NCBI RefSeq assembly: GCF_014750685.1
Contig: NZ_JAAXGE010000006.1
Coordinates: 248,001 to 312,000 of the forward strand
Direction of reading: 5' to 3'
Length of the DNA stretch: 64,000 bases
Source: Bacteroides sp. GM023
GTDB lineage: Bacteria > Bacteroidota > Bacteroidia > Bacteroidales > Bacteroidaceae
The notes beneath the pieces were generated by a model that had not been told where the DNA came from, made no database searches, and saw only the letters and a list, made by a program, of their open reading frames with translations. Made by a program: the position numbers and the translations under genes. How positions within the stretch are numbered: the stretch's first letter is position 1; the number at the start of each line of letters is the position of its first letter. This document shows positions 35,547 to 44,901 of the stretch, piece by piece.

Positions 35547-37700
35547 TTAGAGCAAAAAGCAAACAGAACCTTCTTCGGATAAAGAGATAAAACGCAAACC
35601 GGATTGTTTGCATTCGTCTTCAAGACGGTTCCTGCGGTATTCTGAAAGAGAGGCATCCAATATGATACAGCCGGGAACAAAGAGTCGGGTCAGTTCTTCC
35701 AGATGTCCGTCATAACCTTTGCATAAGTAAAGATAATCAATAGTATATAACACAGAAACAGTCGATTTGTTCCTCCAGCGATTGTCGGTCACCATGCAGA
35801 TACAGCATCCTTGCCAGGATAGCATTTGTTGTTGGCGGGAGAATGCGGTGGTCTCATAATCGGTAGTTATTTCTTTCGGCGGTAGAAGATGACGGTGGTT
35901 CCAATAGTTGGTTGCTGCCCGCTTCAGGAGTTGCTTGTCCGGAAGTGTATCGACATAGTTTATCCAAGAATGCCCGTCGCTTTCGATACAATGAACTGCC
36001 GGACAACCACGCACATTATAAAAAACCAGACTGGATTGCGGGCGGTCTATCCACAACATCGTCACATGACAAGTAGCCAATAGAAGGATAAAAGAAAGAC
36101 AAGTTATCAGGTTTTTATATCGCCGGTTCATGTAGTAATAGAACAACAGAAACAAAGAGATGTAGATGCCGAAAACTTCCAACTGATATAGCCAAATTCC
36201 GTCTATGGATGAATAAGGGAGTTGCTCTATCCATCGAACAAAAAGATTCAGGGTTTCCAATAGTTTCTTAACTCCTTCTGCTACATAGGTTTGAATCCAT
36301 GAAATTGGAGTGAGCAACAGCATGAATACAGCAATATATAGAATAATGGTAACCAATGGAATAACGGCCAAATTTGTTAACAGAAAATGTGTAGAGAAGC
36401 GGGAGAAGTAAAATAGAACCAGTGGTGCAGTGCCTAATTGCGCGGCAATGGACACACTCATCAATCCCCAAACGTATTTGCCTATTCTGCTTTTTATTGT
36501 AAACAAGTGGTAGATAGGTTGTTGAATGAGTAAAATAAAGGTAACCGCTACGAAAGAGAGTTGAAAACCCACATCAAACAACCATGCCGGATTACAAAGC
36601 AACATAAACCATGCGGTAGCTGCCAGTGTATTCAAAGAAAAAGACTGGCGACCAAACACATCTGCAAGAGCCAGAATAGAAAACATGGTGACCGAACGGA
36701 CTACTGATGGTGAGAATCCGGTAAAGAAGGCAAAAGCCCATAATAAGACTATGAGAAAAAGGGAACGTAGACATCTACCTGCATTCCCTCTTTTGGCAAC
36801 AGGTTGCAAAATAAAGAAAAGTAAAGCATATAAAAGTCCGATATGCAGACCGGACAGAGCAAGGATATGACTTGCGCCTGCTACTGAATAGCTCTCACGG
36901 ATAGATTCACTCAGCTCTGTTTTGTCTCCTATGGTCAATGCGGAAAGTACAGCCAGTTCGTCACCATTAAATCCGAGTTCACGATAAAGAGAGATTATCT
37001 GTTCCCGATAAGAGTTGGCTATATTTCTAAGGTAAAGCATACTTGTTCTTAGGTAATGATTGTTCGTTGCATCCGGTCGCAAAGATAGATACAGGGGGTG
37101 TCCGCCTGAAGATAAGATAGACCATTTTCCGGATGCGACATAGCCTGTCCCACAGATTCCTTTCCTTATCAGATAGCGGGCATAATCAAATTCATCAAAG
37201 TTCTTATTATTTGCAGGCGGAGAGATACGGGTGGAGACTAACAGTTCATCACCAGTCCTTAATTGTGCAGCTGCCGAATCTCGTTTCAGATAAAGAATTG
37301 CGTTCCGGTCTATGGGATGGATACCGATAGAATCGCAATGTTCTTTCAAAAGTGTCCGGCAGAGGTAAGTATGCTCCTTTGCTTGGGGTGTATCCGTTAT
37401 TAAAACCCGATAAATAGCTTCTTCTTGTGGAAAAGTGTAAATTGTTTGTTGGAATTGCTTGGTTATCCCAAGCCATCCACCTGTAAAACAGAGGGCTGTA
37501 ATAGTAACTCCAAAACACCATCGTAGCGAATAACGTTTCAAGAAATAAAGGGAAAAGGCCAAAGCAAATAAGAGAATAAAGGCTAGAATACCCCAAATAA
37601 GCTCCGTCGAGCAACTGAAAAAGCGTTCTCCACAAAAAACGCCTGCTATCCAGGGGATAATCAGGCGCATATAAGTATATTTATGAATAAAGTTATTCAC
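35547..37700 (-). CDS. comEC: ComEC/Rec2-family competence membrane protein
   Basis: A 717-residue polytopic membrane protein that, in competent bacteria, forms the inner-membrane channel for single-stranded DNA. An N-terminal membrane pair with an OB-like DUF4131 region (~1-200) precedes the Competence domain (~220-540; LSGLHIGLLYALLF, GFSPSVVRS, LLCNPAWLFDVGFQLSF). The C-terminal ~160 residues are short and lack the metallo-beta-lactamase motif HxHxDH of long ComEC forms, as is common in Bacteroidetes. Natural competence in the host is not implied. Confidence 0.88.
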   Translation of the reverse strand: MNNFIHKYTYMRLIIPWIAGVFCGERFFSCSTELIWGILAFILLFALAFSLYFLKRYSLRWCFGVTITALCFTGGWLGITKQFQQTIYTFPQEEAIYRVLITDTPQAKEHTYLCRTLLKEHCDSIGIHPIDRNAILYLKRDSAAAQLRTGDELLVSTRISPPANNKNFDEFDYARYLIRKGICGTGYVASGKWSILSSGGHPLYLSLRPDATNNHYLRTSMLYLRNIANSYREQIISLYRELGFNGDELAVLSALTIGDKTELSESIRESYSVAGASHILALSGLHIGLLYALLFFILQPVAKRGNAGRCLRSLFLIVLLWAFAFFTGFSPSVVRSVTMFSILALADVFGRQSFSLNTLAATAWFMLLCNPAWLFDVGFQLSFVAVTFILLIQQPIYHLFTIKSRIGKYVWGLMSVSIAAQLGTAPLVLFYFSRFSTHFLLTNLAVIPLVTIILYIAVFMLLLTPISWIQTYVAEGVKKLLETLNLFVRWIEQLPYSSIDGIWLYQLEVFGIYISLFLLFYYYMNRRYKNLITCLSFILLLATCHVTMLWIDRPQSSLVFYNVRGCPAVHCIESDGHSWINYVDTLPDKQLLKRAATNYWNHRHLLPPKEITTDYETTAFSRQQQMLSWQGCCICMVTDNRWRNKSTVSVLYTIDYLYLCKGYDGHLEELTRLFVPGCIILDASLSEYRRNRLEDECKQSGLRFISLSEEGSVCFLL

Positions 37701-37805
37701 TCATTAATATTAATTATGTCGTCTATATGTGTTTATATACATGAAGCCCCCTCTCCTTCCAAAGAAGAAGAAAGTATTATACAAGGCATACTAAAGTTCT
37801 ATGAA

Positions 37806-38456
37806 TTACAGTTCATGGAGTTGACGAATCATAGCTTCAGGATCCGGCGCTCCAAAAACAGCATTACCGGCCACTAATGCATCGGCTCCTGCCTCAACCA
37901 AGCGGGCACCTGTTTCTAGATTCACGCCACCATCCACTTCAATCAAAGCTTTCGAGCCCGTACGTTCAATCAAAGCGCGCAGTTCACGAACTTTCTCTAC
38001 TGAATGTTCTATGAATTTCTGTCCGCCAAATCCCGGATTCACGCTCATGATAAGCACCATATATACATCCCGGATTATATCCTGAAGCAGAGCAACCGGA
38101 GTTGCCGGATTGATTGTTACGGCAGGTTGCATTCCTGCTTCCTTGATTTGCTGAATCACCCGATGCAAGTGCGGGCAGGCTTCATAATGTACGTTCATTG
38201 TATGAGCTCCCAACGCTTTCACCTCAGGGATAAATTTCTCCGGGCTAACAATCATCAAATGCACATCCAATGGTTTCTTGCTTAACTTTGCCACGTATTT
38301 CAATACCGGAAAGCCAAATGATATATTGGGGACAAATACCCCGTCCATAATATCAATATGTACCCACTCCGCTTCACTGCGGTTTACCATTTCAATATCT
38401 TTTGCCAAATATCCGAAATCGGCAGAAAGAATGGAAGGAGCGATAATCGGTTTCAT
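37806..38456 (-). CDS. rpe: Ribulose-phosphate 3-epimerase
   Basis: A 216-residue TIM-barrel enzyme of the pentose phosphate pathway interconverting ribulose-5-P and xylulose-5-P. Motifs are IAPSILSADFGYL, HIDIMDGVFVPNISFG (metal and catalytic His/Asp), VHLMIVSPEKFI, VMLMSVNPGFGGQKF (read here as VLIMSVNPGFGGQKF) and IEVDGGVN. It lies in the minus-strand housekeeping cluster, 105 bp upstream of comEC. Nothing else is seen in that short gap. Confidence 0.97.
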   Translation of the reverse strand: MKPIIAPSILSADFGYLAKDIEMVNRSEAEWVHIDIMDGVFVPNISFGFPVLKYVAKLSKKPLDVHLMIVSPEKFIPEVKALGAHTMNVHYEACPHLHRVIQQIKEAGMQPAVTINPATPVALLQDIIRDVYMVLIMSVNPGFGGQKFIEHSVEKVRELRALIERTGSKALIEVDGGVNLETGARLVEAGADALVAGNAVFGAPDPEAMIRQLHEL

Positions 38457-38598
38457 AATTCATCTATTTTAGGTTAGAAACAGTAATCTTCTTTTATTTT
38501 ATATCTTACTCAAGCCTCTTACTTACATCAATTATTGATAAAGTCTTCAGCTGTTCAATCGCCTCGAATTCGAGACATTTTAATTCAGAGTTATGGAA

Positions 38599-39567
38599 TT
38601 ACTTCATCTGACATCCATCTGACAGACGGTATCCACGAAGTAACTCGTCCGTTTTCAGACGTTTCTTACCAGGAAGCTGCAAGGAAAGAATGGATACGAA
38701 TCCATCCGGTACGGCTACCTTTATATATTTCTTTCCATCTGTCACAACAGTTCCGACAGAGAGTTGATGTGATTCGTAAATCTTTTCACTTTCAAAGACT
38801 TTCACTACTATGACTTCTCCTTCATTAGTGATTAATTCACTCCAGGCAGCAGGATAAGGTGATAACCCACGAATAAAGTCATATATCTTCTTTACCGGTC
38901 GATTCCAGTCAATCCGGCAAGTATCTTTGAATATCTTCGGAGCCGGACGGAGTTCACCGACAACAGCCATTTCTTCCTGAGGAATCGGTTTTACCTCACC
39001 GTTCAAGATGGCATTTACCGTTTCAACAACCAGTTTCCCACCCAATACCATTAATTTATCATGCACTACTTCCACATTATCCGTATCCGCGATAGGTACA
39101 CGGACTTGCTGGATGACTTCTCCGGTATCTATCTCATGTTTCAGGAAGAAAGTAGTGATACCAGTCTCCGTGTCACCATTAATGACCGCCCAATTGATAG
39201 GAGCAGCTCCACGATATTGAGGAAGCAGAGATGCATGGAGATTGAATGTACCCAGTCGAGGCATATTCCACACCACTTCCGGCAACATACGGAAGGCAAC
39301 CACAATCTGTAAATCTGCTTTCCACTCACGCAATGCTTCCACGAAAGCCTCATCCTTCAGCTTTTCCGGTTGAAGCAGTGGCAAGTTCTGTTCAAGTGCA
39401 TATTGTTTAACGGGAGAATATTGAATCTTATGTCCGCGTCCGGCAGGCTTATCGGGCATTGTTATCACGCCCACAACGTTATAACCACCTTCTACCAACT
39501 GACGCAAGGCCTCCACCGCAAAATCGGGAGTACCCATATATACTATTTTTAAATCTTCTTTCTTCAT
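38599..39567 (-). CDS. fmt: Methionyl-tRNA formyltransferase
   Basis: A 322-residue enzyme formylating initiator Met-tRNA with 10-formyl-THF. The N-terminal domain begins IVYMGTPDFAVEAL. The catalytic core has HASLLPQYRGAAPINWA with the downstream D-T-G loop (HEIDTGEV). The C-terminal OB-like domain is present. I chose ATG 39567 (MKKEDLKIVYMG); an in-frame ATG at 39606 adds 13 residues unlike the family. It lies 8-47 bp after the ClC gene, depending on start, and is likely cotranscribed. The 142-bp gap before rpe shows no gene. Confidence 0.96.
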   Translation of the reverse strand: MKKEDLKIVYMGTPDFAVEALRQLVEGGYNVVGVITMPDKPAGRGHKIQYSPVKQYALEQNLPLLQPEKLKDEAFVEALREWKADLQIVVAFRMLPEVVWNMPRLGTFNLHASLLPQYRGAAPINWAVINGDTETGITTFFLKHEIDTGEVIQQVRVPIADTDNVEVVHDKLMVLGGKLVVETVNAILNGEVKPIPQEEMAVVGELRPAPKIFKDTCRIDWNRPVKKIYDFIRGLSPYPAAWSELITNEGEVIVVKVFESEKIYESHQLSVGTVVTDGKKYIKVAVPDGFVSILSLQLPGKKRLKTDELLRGYRLSDGCQMK

Positions 39568-39614
39568 AATCACCTTATTATCTGCATAGATACCTGGCTC
39601 CGGCACCTTGCCGG

Positions 39615-41408
39615 TTAGTCTTCTGAAAAATGTACCAGTACTTGCCGGTATGAGTTAAATATCTTCGATTTAGAGACAAAGCCTTCGTAGCGTCCTTCCT
39701 CGTCAACGACCGGAAGATTCCAGGCTTTGGTGTCATCAAACGTTTGCATTACCTGTTCCATCCCGTCCGTATCTATTATCTTAGCCGGGGCGGACACCAT
39801 TAATTTATTAACAGTGAAACGATGATAAAGTTCTTGACGAAACATGATGTTACGGATATCGTCAAGCAAGACAAGTCCCAACAATACGCCTGTTTTCTTA
39901 TCTGCCACCGGAAAGACATTACGATGGGAAGCTGCAATTGCTTTCACCAATTCTCCCAAATCCATCTCCGGATGTACAACAACGAAATCTTTTTCCACCA
40001 CATTCTCCATTTTCATCAGTGTCAACACAGCCTTATCCTTGTGATGTGTAAGTAATTGTCCTTTCTTTGCCAGACGCATAGAGTAGATACTGTGAGGTTC
40101 GAAGGCAATAATCGTCAGGTATGAACTTACGGAAACAATCATTAATGGGAGGAACAAGTCATATCCGCCGGTCAACTCGGCTATCAGGAAGACACCCGTC
40201 AACGGAGCGTGCATTACTCCACTCATCACTCCTGCCATCCCCATCAGAGCAAAGTTGTTTTCCGGCAGGTAGGCAGAGAATGCAAAATCATTACTAAAAT
40301 GAGAAAAGACAAATCCGGCAATACATCCCAGATAAAGCGAAGGAGCAAAAATACCACCGCAACCGCCACCACCGTTTGTCGCACTGGAAGCAAAGACTTT
40401 CAGCAGAATAATCAGTACCAGGTAGACTAAAAGCAAATTACCATAGCCGTAGAACATCGAATTATTCATAACCGTATCCCACTCTGCCGCAGATGAACCA
40501 TTCAGCAAAAGATTTATCGTGTCATAACCTTCACCGTATAGAGGAGGGAAAAGGAAAATCAGTATGCTCAACATCACACCGCCGAAAGCCAGTTTCTTAT
40601 AGGGATTCTTGAGTTTACCGAAAACCCCTTCCACCACATTCATGGCACGTGTAAAGTAGAGAGAAATCAATCCGCAAAAGATACCCAGCAGAATAACGTA
40701 AGGAATACGTGACAGTTCAAAGGCCTGGTCGAGATGGAACTTAAACATGGCTTCCGTACCGGTAGTTATATAGGAAACTGTGGCCGCTGTCACTGCTGAA
40801 ATCAGCAGAGGAAGCAGAGAAGACATGGTTAAGTCAATCATTAGGACTTCCAGTGTAAACACCAGCCCGGCGATTGGTGCCTTAAAGATGCCGGCAATGG
40901 CACCCGCCGCTCCACAGCCAACGAGTAGCATCAATGTGCGGTGTTCCATCTTGAATACACTTCCCAAGTTGGAACCGATGGCCGAGCCCGTCAAAACGAT
41001 AGGTGCCTCTGCTCCGACCGAACCACCAAATCCGATGGTTATCGCACTGGCAATGGTAGACGACCAGATATTATGTCGTTTGATACGTCCCTGTCTGCGG
41101 GAAATGGCATATAGAATTTTAGTAACCCCATGACTGATGTCGTCTTTGACAATATTGCGTACAAACCAACCTGCCAAAAAGATTCCGACTACCGGATATA
41201 CCAAATACAAGTAGTTGGCCTCCGTCGCATTGAAGTTATCCGTTAAGAAATTTTGTATCTGATGAATAAAGAACTTCAATATCAAAGCGGCAATCGCCGT
41301 GAAGATTCCGACCAGAAAGCTTAATATTAGGATGAATTGTTTCTCCTTTATGTTGGCTTCCCGCCATTTGATGCAACGCTGCAATAAACTTAGTTTTTCC
41401 CCTTTCAT
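39615..41408 (-). CDS. ClC-family chloride channel/antiporter with CBS domains
   Basis: A 597-residue membrane protein. The ClC core (~25-430) contains GSVGAEAPIVL with the gating Glu, GIFKAPIAGLVFTLEV and GGGCGGIFAPSL. Two cytoplasmic CBS domains (~445-590) follow. Presence of the gating Glu fits a Cl-/H+ antiporter; the CBS pair probably senses adenine nucleotides. The ATG directly abuts the stop of the Sua5 gene (41409-41411), indicating translational coupling. Confidence 0.95.
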   Translation of the reverse strand: MKGEKLSLLQRCIKWREANIKEKQFILILSFLVGIFTAIAALILKFFIHQIQNFLTDNFNATEANYLYLVYPVVGIFLAGWFVRNIVKDDISHGVTKILYAISRRQGRIKRHNIWSSTIASAITIGFGGSVGAEAPIVLTGSAIGSNLGSVFKMEHRTLMLLVGCGAAGAIAGIFKAPIAGLVFTLEVLMIDLTMSSLLPLLISAVTAATVSYITTGTEAMFKFHLDQAFELSRIPYVILLGIFCGLISLYFTRAMNVVEGVFGKLKNPYKKLAFGGVMLSILIFLFPPLYGEGYDTINLLLNGSSAAEWDTVMNNSMFYGYGNLLLVYLVLIILLKVFASSATNGGGGCGGIFAPSLYLGCIAGFVFSHFSNDFAFSAYLPENNFALMGMAGVMSGVMHAPLTGVFLIAELTGGYDLFLPLMIVSVSSYLTIIAFEPHSIYSMRLAKKGQLLTHHKDKAVLTLMKMENVVEKDFVVVHPEMDLGELVKAIAASHRNVFPVADKKTGVLLGLVLLDDIRNIMFRQELYHRFTVNKLMVSAPAKIIDTDGMEQVMQTFDDTKAWNLPVVDEEGRYEGFVSKSKIFNSYRQVLVHFSED

Positions 41409-41972
41409 TTATTCGCGAATTATCTTAATCACTCCACCTTTGTCCAACTTAATAATACTTGAGGGTTTCGGCCGGCTCATATCATCCTGACGAAAACTGA
41501 CGATATAGTCTACTGCCGATTTTATTTCTTCACTGATTTCGCAGAAGTTCGCAGCACCGGGTTGTCCACTGACATTTGCCGATGTAGAAACAATCGCTTT
41601 GCGGAATTGCTGGCAAAGGCGTCTTGAGAAGTCCTCGTTGGTGACACGTATGCCCACACTTCCGTCTTCTGCCAACAGATTCGGAGCCAAATTGCGTGCA
41701 CCGGAATATATAATCGTCAACGGCTTGTCGGCAACTTCAATCAAGTCCCACGCCACATCCGGCACATCTTGTACATAAAAATCCACCTTCACAGAAGTAT
41801 CTACCAGTACCAGCATAGCCTTGCTATCGGCACGTTTCTTTATTTCATATACACGGCGTACAGCCTCTTCGTTAGTCGCGTCGCAGCCTATACCCCAAAC
41901 GGTATCGGTGGGATAGAGAATCACTCCTCCTTCATTCATCACCTGACAGGCTTTTTTAATATCTTCTATCAT
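41409..41972 (-). CDS. L-threonylcarbamoyladenylate synthase (Sua5/YciO/YrdC/YwlC)
   Basis: A 187-residue cytoplasmic YrdC-domain protein making threonylcarbamoyl-AMP for the t6A modification of ANN-decoding tRNAs. Motifs include GGVILYPTDTVWGIGCDATN, KKRADSKAMLVL and GSVGIRVTNEDFSRRLC, with STSANVSGQPGA near the end. I chose ATG 41972. A longer frame to 42122 would overlap the divergent thioesterase gene and pass through its promoter, and the extra residues are not family-like. Confidence 0.93.
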   Translation of the reverse strand: MIEDIKKACQVMNEGGVILYPTDTVWGIGCDATNEEAVRRVYEIKKRADSKAMLVLVDTSVKVDFYVQDVPDVAWDLIEVADKPLTIIYSGARNLAPNLLAEDGSVGIRVTNEDFSRRLCQQFRKAIVSTSANVSGQPGAANFCEISEEIKSAVDYIVSFRQDDMSRPKPSSIIKLDKGGVIKIIRE

Positions 41973-42001
41973 TTCTTGATTAATTTCTGTTGAGAATAAC
42001 A

Positions 42002-42022
42002 CGCAAAAGTAGTACTTTTGCG
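42002..42022. promoter_or_regulatory. Overlapping divergent promoters in a 21-bp perfect palindrome
   Basis: A 10-bp inverted repeat around a single central base contains TACTTTTG on each strand: 42013-42020 forward, and the complement of 42004-42011 reverse. Both match the -7 consensus. A TTG at 41990-41992 (forward, 20-nt spacing) and a TTTG complement at 42030-42033 (reverse, 18-nt spacing) serve as -33 elements. The Sua5 gene and the thioesterase gene thus diverge from the same bases. Confidence 0.75.
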
Positions 42023-42050
42023 CCGAATTCAAAAAGATTAAGTGAAAACT

Positions 42051-42482
42051 ATGGAAGAAATTGTATTTCACCACACTTTGCCTATTCAGTTGCGCTTCAA
42101 TGACGTAGACAAATTCGGTCACGTCAATAACACTGTTTACTTTTCTTTTTACGACTTGGGAAAGACTGAATACTTCGCTTCAGTATGCCCGGGAGTAGAT
42201 TGGGAAAAGATTGGCATCGTTGTCGTTCATATCGAAGCAGATTTCGTAAAGCAGATTTTTGCGTCAGACCACATTGCCGTGCAGACCGCCGTCTCTAAGA
42301 TAGGCACTAAAAGTTTTCATCTGATTCAACGGGTAATCGATACGGAAACAAACGAGATTAAATGTATCTGCAAGTCTATCATGGTGACTTTCGACCTCGA
42401 GAGACACGAGTCCATGCCGTTGACGGAGGAGTGGATAGAGGCGATATGCAAGTATGAAGGGCGGAATTTGATGAAAGCGTAA
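42051..42482 (+). CDS. Acyl-CoA thioesterase, hotdog 4HBT type
   Basis: A 143-residue YbgC/FadM-like hotdog protein. LRFNDVDKFGHVNNTVYFSFYDLGKTEYF contains the expected catalytic Asp near residue 18 and the helix Glu. It hydrolyses an acyl-CoA or acyl-ACP not identified here. ATG 42051 is preferred to an in-frame GTG at 42042, because the divergent promoter places the transcript start near 42027. It ends 140 bp before the polyene operon and is probably a separate unit. Confidence 0.85.
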   Translation: MEEIVFHHTLPIQLRFNDVDKFGHVNNTVYFSFYDLGKTEYFASVCPGVDWEKIGIVVVHIEADFVKQIFASDHIAVQTAVSKIGTKSFHLIQRVIDTETNEIKCICKSIMVTFDLERHESMPLTEEWIEAICKYEGRNLMKA

Positions 42483-42575
42483 ATTACCGCCCCAGATGAA
42501 GGATAAAACGGGTAAAACCGGCTTTCCTGAAAAAGTTTTATTTTGATTCATGTCCGCTATATAATAGAAATTGCC

Positions 42576-42601
42576 TATTTTTGCACCTTATTATTTAAGG
42601 T
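42576..42601 (+). promoter_or_regulatory. Promoter and inverted repeat for the polyene operon
   Basis: TATTTTTG at 42576-42583 matches the -7 consensus. No TTTG is present at the proper -33 distance. Immediately downstream ACCTTA (42585-42590) and TAAGGT (42596-42601) form an inverted repeat that would overlap the transcription start. This is a plausible operator, and the ammonia-lyase ATG follows at 42623. Confidence 0.5.
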
Positions 42602-42622
42602 ATAAAATATCTAGTACAGAAA

Positions 42623-44146
42623 ATGATAGCTGACAGAATTATAAATTTAGATACCCTCTATAAAGTCTTGTTTGAAAATGAGAAGCTGGAACTTTCCGAA
42701 GAATGCGTTCGAAAAGTAGAGGAAAGTTTCAATTTCCTGCAATCCTTCTCCAGCGATAAGATTATATATGGTATCAATACCGGGTTCGGCCCGATGGCAC
42801 AATACAGAATAGAAGACCAATCATTGATTGAGCTTCAATACAATATTATTCGAAGCCACTCTACCGGTGCCGGCAAACCGCTTCCCGAACTATATGTAAA
42901 AGCAGCTATGATTGCCCGCCTGTACACCTTTCTGCAAGGGAAATCGGGAGTACATATGGAACTGGTATCGCTCCTTTGTGAATTTATTAATCGTGGGATT
43001 TACCCTTTCATACCTGAGCATGGAAGCGTGGGTGCCAGCGGTGACCTTGTACAGCTAGCCCACATCGCCCTGACATTGATAGGTGAAGGAGAAGTTTTTT
43101 ATCAAGGAAAACTATGTGATACCGCCACCGTGCTTCGGGAAAATAATCTGAAACCTTTCTCTATGCGTATCCGTGAAGGATTATCCGTAACAAACGGCAC
43201 TTCTGTAATGACGGGGATAGGCATCGTCAACCTGGTTTATGCCAAACAATTACTTCGCTGGTCGGTGGCCGCTTCTGTCATGATGAATGAAATAGCAGCT
43301 TCTTATGATGATTTCATGGCTCAGGCATTGAACGAAGCCAAGCATCACAAAGGACAACAAGAAATTGCCGCAATGATGAGAGAATGGGTGGCAGGTAGCC
43401 AGTGCGTGCTCCAAAGAGAGAATGAACTGTATAATCAAGTACACAAAGAAAAAATCTTCGAACATAAGGTACAACCCTATTATTCCCTGCGATGTGTTCC
43501 GCAAATACTAGGTCCCATATATGATGAATTGGAGAATGCGGAAGAAGTGCTGATGAATGAAATAAATTCCGCCTGCGACAATCCGATCGTAGACCCTGAA
43601 ACGCAGAATATTTATCATGGCGGTAACTTCCACGGCGACTACATCTCTTTTGAGATGGATAAACTAAAAATCGCCGTAACCAAGCTGACCATGCTTTGTG
43701 AAAGACAAATCAACTATTTGTTCCATGACCGTATCAACGGTATCTTACCGCCCTTTGTCAATTTGGGAGTACTGGGATTGAATTATGGATTGCAGGCATC
43801 CCAATTTACTGCAACATCCACTACTGCAGAGTGTCAGACATTATCGAATCCGATGTATGTTCATAGTATTCCAAACAACAATGACAATCAAGATATTGTC
43901 AGTATGGGTACCAACTCCGCCTTATTAGCAAAAACAGTCATTGAAAACTCTTATCAGGTGATGGCTATTCAGTTCATGGGAATTGTACAGGCTATCGACT
44001 ATTTGAAGATACAGGAGAAATTAAGCCCTAAAAGTCGGCTGGTCTACGAAGAAATCCGTAGTTTCTTTCCTGTATTTACCAGTGACACACCTAAATATAA
44101 AGAGATAGAAGCCATGATAGGCTATCTCAAAAAAGAAAATAAATAA
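42623..44146 (+). CDS. Aromatic amino acid ammonia-lyase, tyrosine ammonia-lyase-like
   Basis: A 507-residue MIO-type lyase. The Ala138-Ser139-Gly140 triad in GSVGASGDLVQL forms the prosthetic group. YGINTGFGPMAQYRI, RSHSTGAGKPL and SIPNNNDNQDIVSMGTNSA recall, from memory, the tyrosine ammonia-lyase of Flavobacterium flexirubin clusters. The SH pair is also found in histidine ammonia-lyases, so substrate choice is not fixed by sequence. It would release 4-coumarate as aryl starter for the polyketide genes downstream. It is the first gene of the operon, and its stop is 1 bp before the next start. Confidence 0.85.
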   Translation: MIADRIINLDTLYKVLFENEKLELSEECVRKVEESFNFLQSFSSDKIIYGINTGFGPMAQYRIEDQSLIELQYNIIRSHSTGAGKPLPELYVKAAMIARLYTFLQGKSGVHMELVSLLCEFINRGIYPFIPEHGSVGASGDLVQLAHIALTLIGEGEVFYQGKLCDTATVLRENNLKPFSMRIREGLSVTNGTSVMTGIGIVNLVYAKQLLRWSVAASVMMNEIAASYDDFMAQALNEAKHHKGQQEIAAMMREWVAGSQCVLQRENELYNQVHKEKIFEHKVQPYYSLRCVPQILGPIYDELENAEEVLMNEINSACDNPIVDPETQNIYHGGNFHGDYISFEMDKLKIAVTKLTMLCERQINYLFHDRINGILPPFVNLGVLGLNYGLQASQFTATSTTAECQTLSNPMYVHSIPNNNDNQDIVSMGTNSALLAKTVIENSYQVMAIQFMGIVQAIDYLKIQEKLSPKSRLVYEEIRSFFPVFTSDTPKYKEIEAMIGYLKKENK

Positions 44147-44147
44147 T

Positions 44148-44876
44148 ATGAAATATGCATTAGTAACCGGTGGAAGCCGGGGTATCGGACGTGCAGTCAG
44201 TTGTAAACTGGCGGAAATGGGCTACTTCATACTCATCAACTACCAGAGCAACGACACGGAAGCAGCACACACATTGCAACTAGTACAAGAGAAAGGAAGC
44301 GATGGAGAGTTGATGAAGTTCGATGTTACCAATCCTGTCGCAATTGCGGCAGCTTTAGATAACTGGGCTTCACAGCATCCCGACGCATACATTGAAGTAC
44401 TGGTTAATAATGCCGGTATACGCAAAGACAATCTAATGCTATGGATGACAGGAGAAGAATGGAGCAAAGTGCTCGACATCAGTCTGAACGGATTCTTCCA
44501 TGTGACACAACCTTTGCTGAAAAATATGCTGGTCAAACGCTATGGACGTATCATTAATATAGTATCACTGTCGGGTATCCAGGGAATGCCGGGACAAGCT
44601 AACTACTCAGCAGCCAAAGGTGGCGTGATCGCCGCAACAAAAGCATTGGCACAAGAAGTCGCAAAGAAAAAAGTAACGGTAAACGCAGTAGCTCCGGGCT
44701 TCATCCGCACGGACATGACAGAAGGCATTGATGAGAACGAATGGAAGAAACATATCCCGGCAGGACGCTTCGGCACTCCGGAAGAGGTTGCCGACCTGGT
44801 CGGTTTCCTGGCATCTCCGGCTTCATCTTACATCACGGGAGAAGTGATTTCCATCAACGGCGGACTATATACTTAA
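44148..44876 (+). CDS. 3-oxoacyl-ACP reductase, FabG-like SDR
   Basis: A 242-residue short-chain dehydrogenase. The NADP motif is TGGSRGIGRA and the structural NNAG motif is present. The catalytic set is Ser140, Tyr153 and Lys157 (YSAAKGG). The C-terminal part is typical of FabG (GFIRTDMTEG, GEVISINGGLYT). It would reduce the 3-keto group in each polyene elongation cycle. It is translationally coupled to the lyase gene. Confidence 0.92.
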   Translation: MKYALVTGGSRGIGRAVSCKLAEMGYFILINYQSNDTEAAHTLQLVQEKGSDGELMKFDVTNPVAIAAALDNWASQHPDAYIEVLVNNAGIRKDNLMLWMTGEEWSKVLDISLNGFFHVTQPLLKNMLVKRYGRIINIVSLSGIQGMPGQANYSAAKGGVIAATKALAQEVAKKKVTVNAVAPGFIRTDMTEGIDENEWKKHIPAGRFGTPEEVADLVGFLASPASSYITGEVISINGGLYT

Positions 44877-44901
44877 ACTAAAGCATAGAATAGACAAAAG
44901 A

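Noticed and set aside
37683..37877. Small plus-strand frame of 64 codons between comEC and rpe
   Set aside because: It overlaps the rpe 3' end, has no promoter and no recognisable motif.
41973..42122. N-terminal extension of the Sua5/YrdC protein
   Set aside because: It would run through the divergent promoter and the thioesterase gene; the family begins at the Met at 41972.
42623..44146. Histidine degradation (hutH) gene
   Set aside because: No other hut genes are present and the neighbours are polyketide genes; residue patterns match the flexirubin-cluster tyrosine lyase better, although substrate is not proven.
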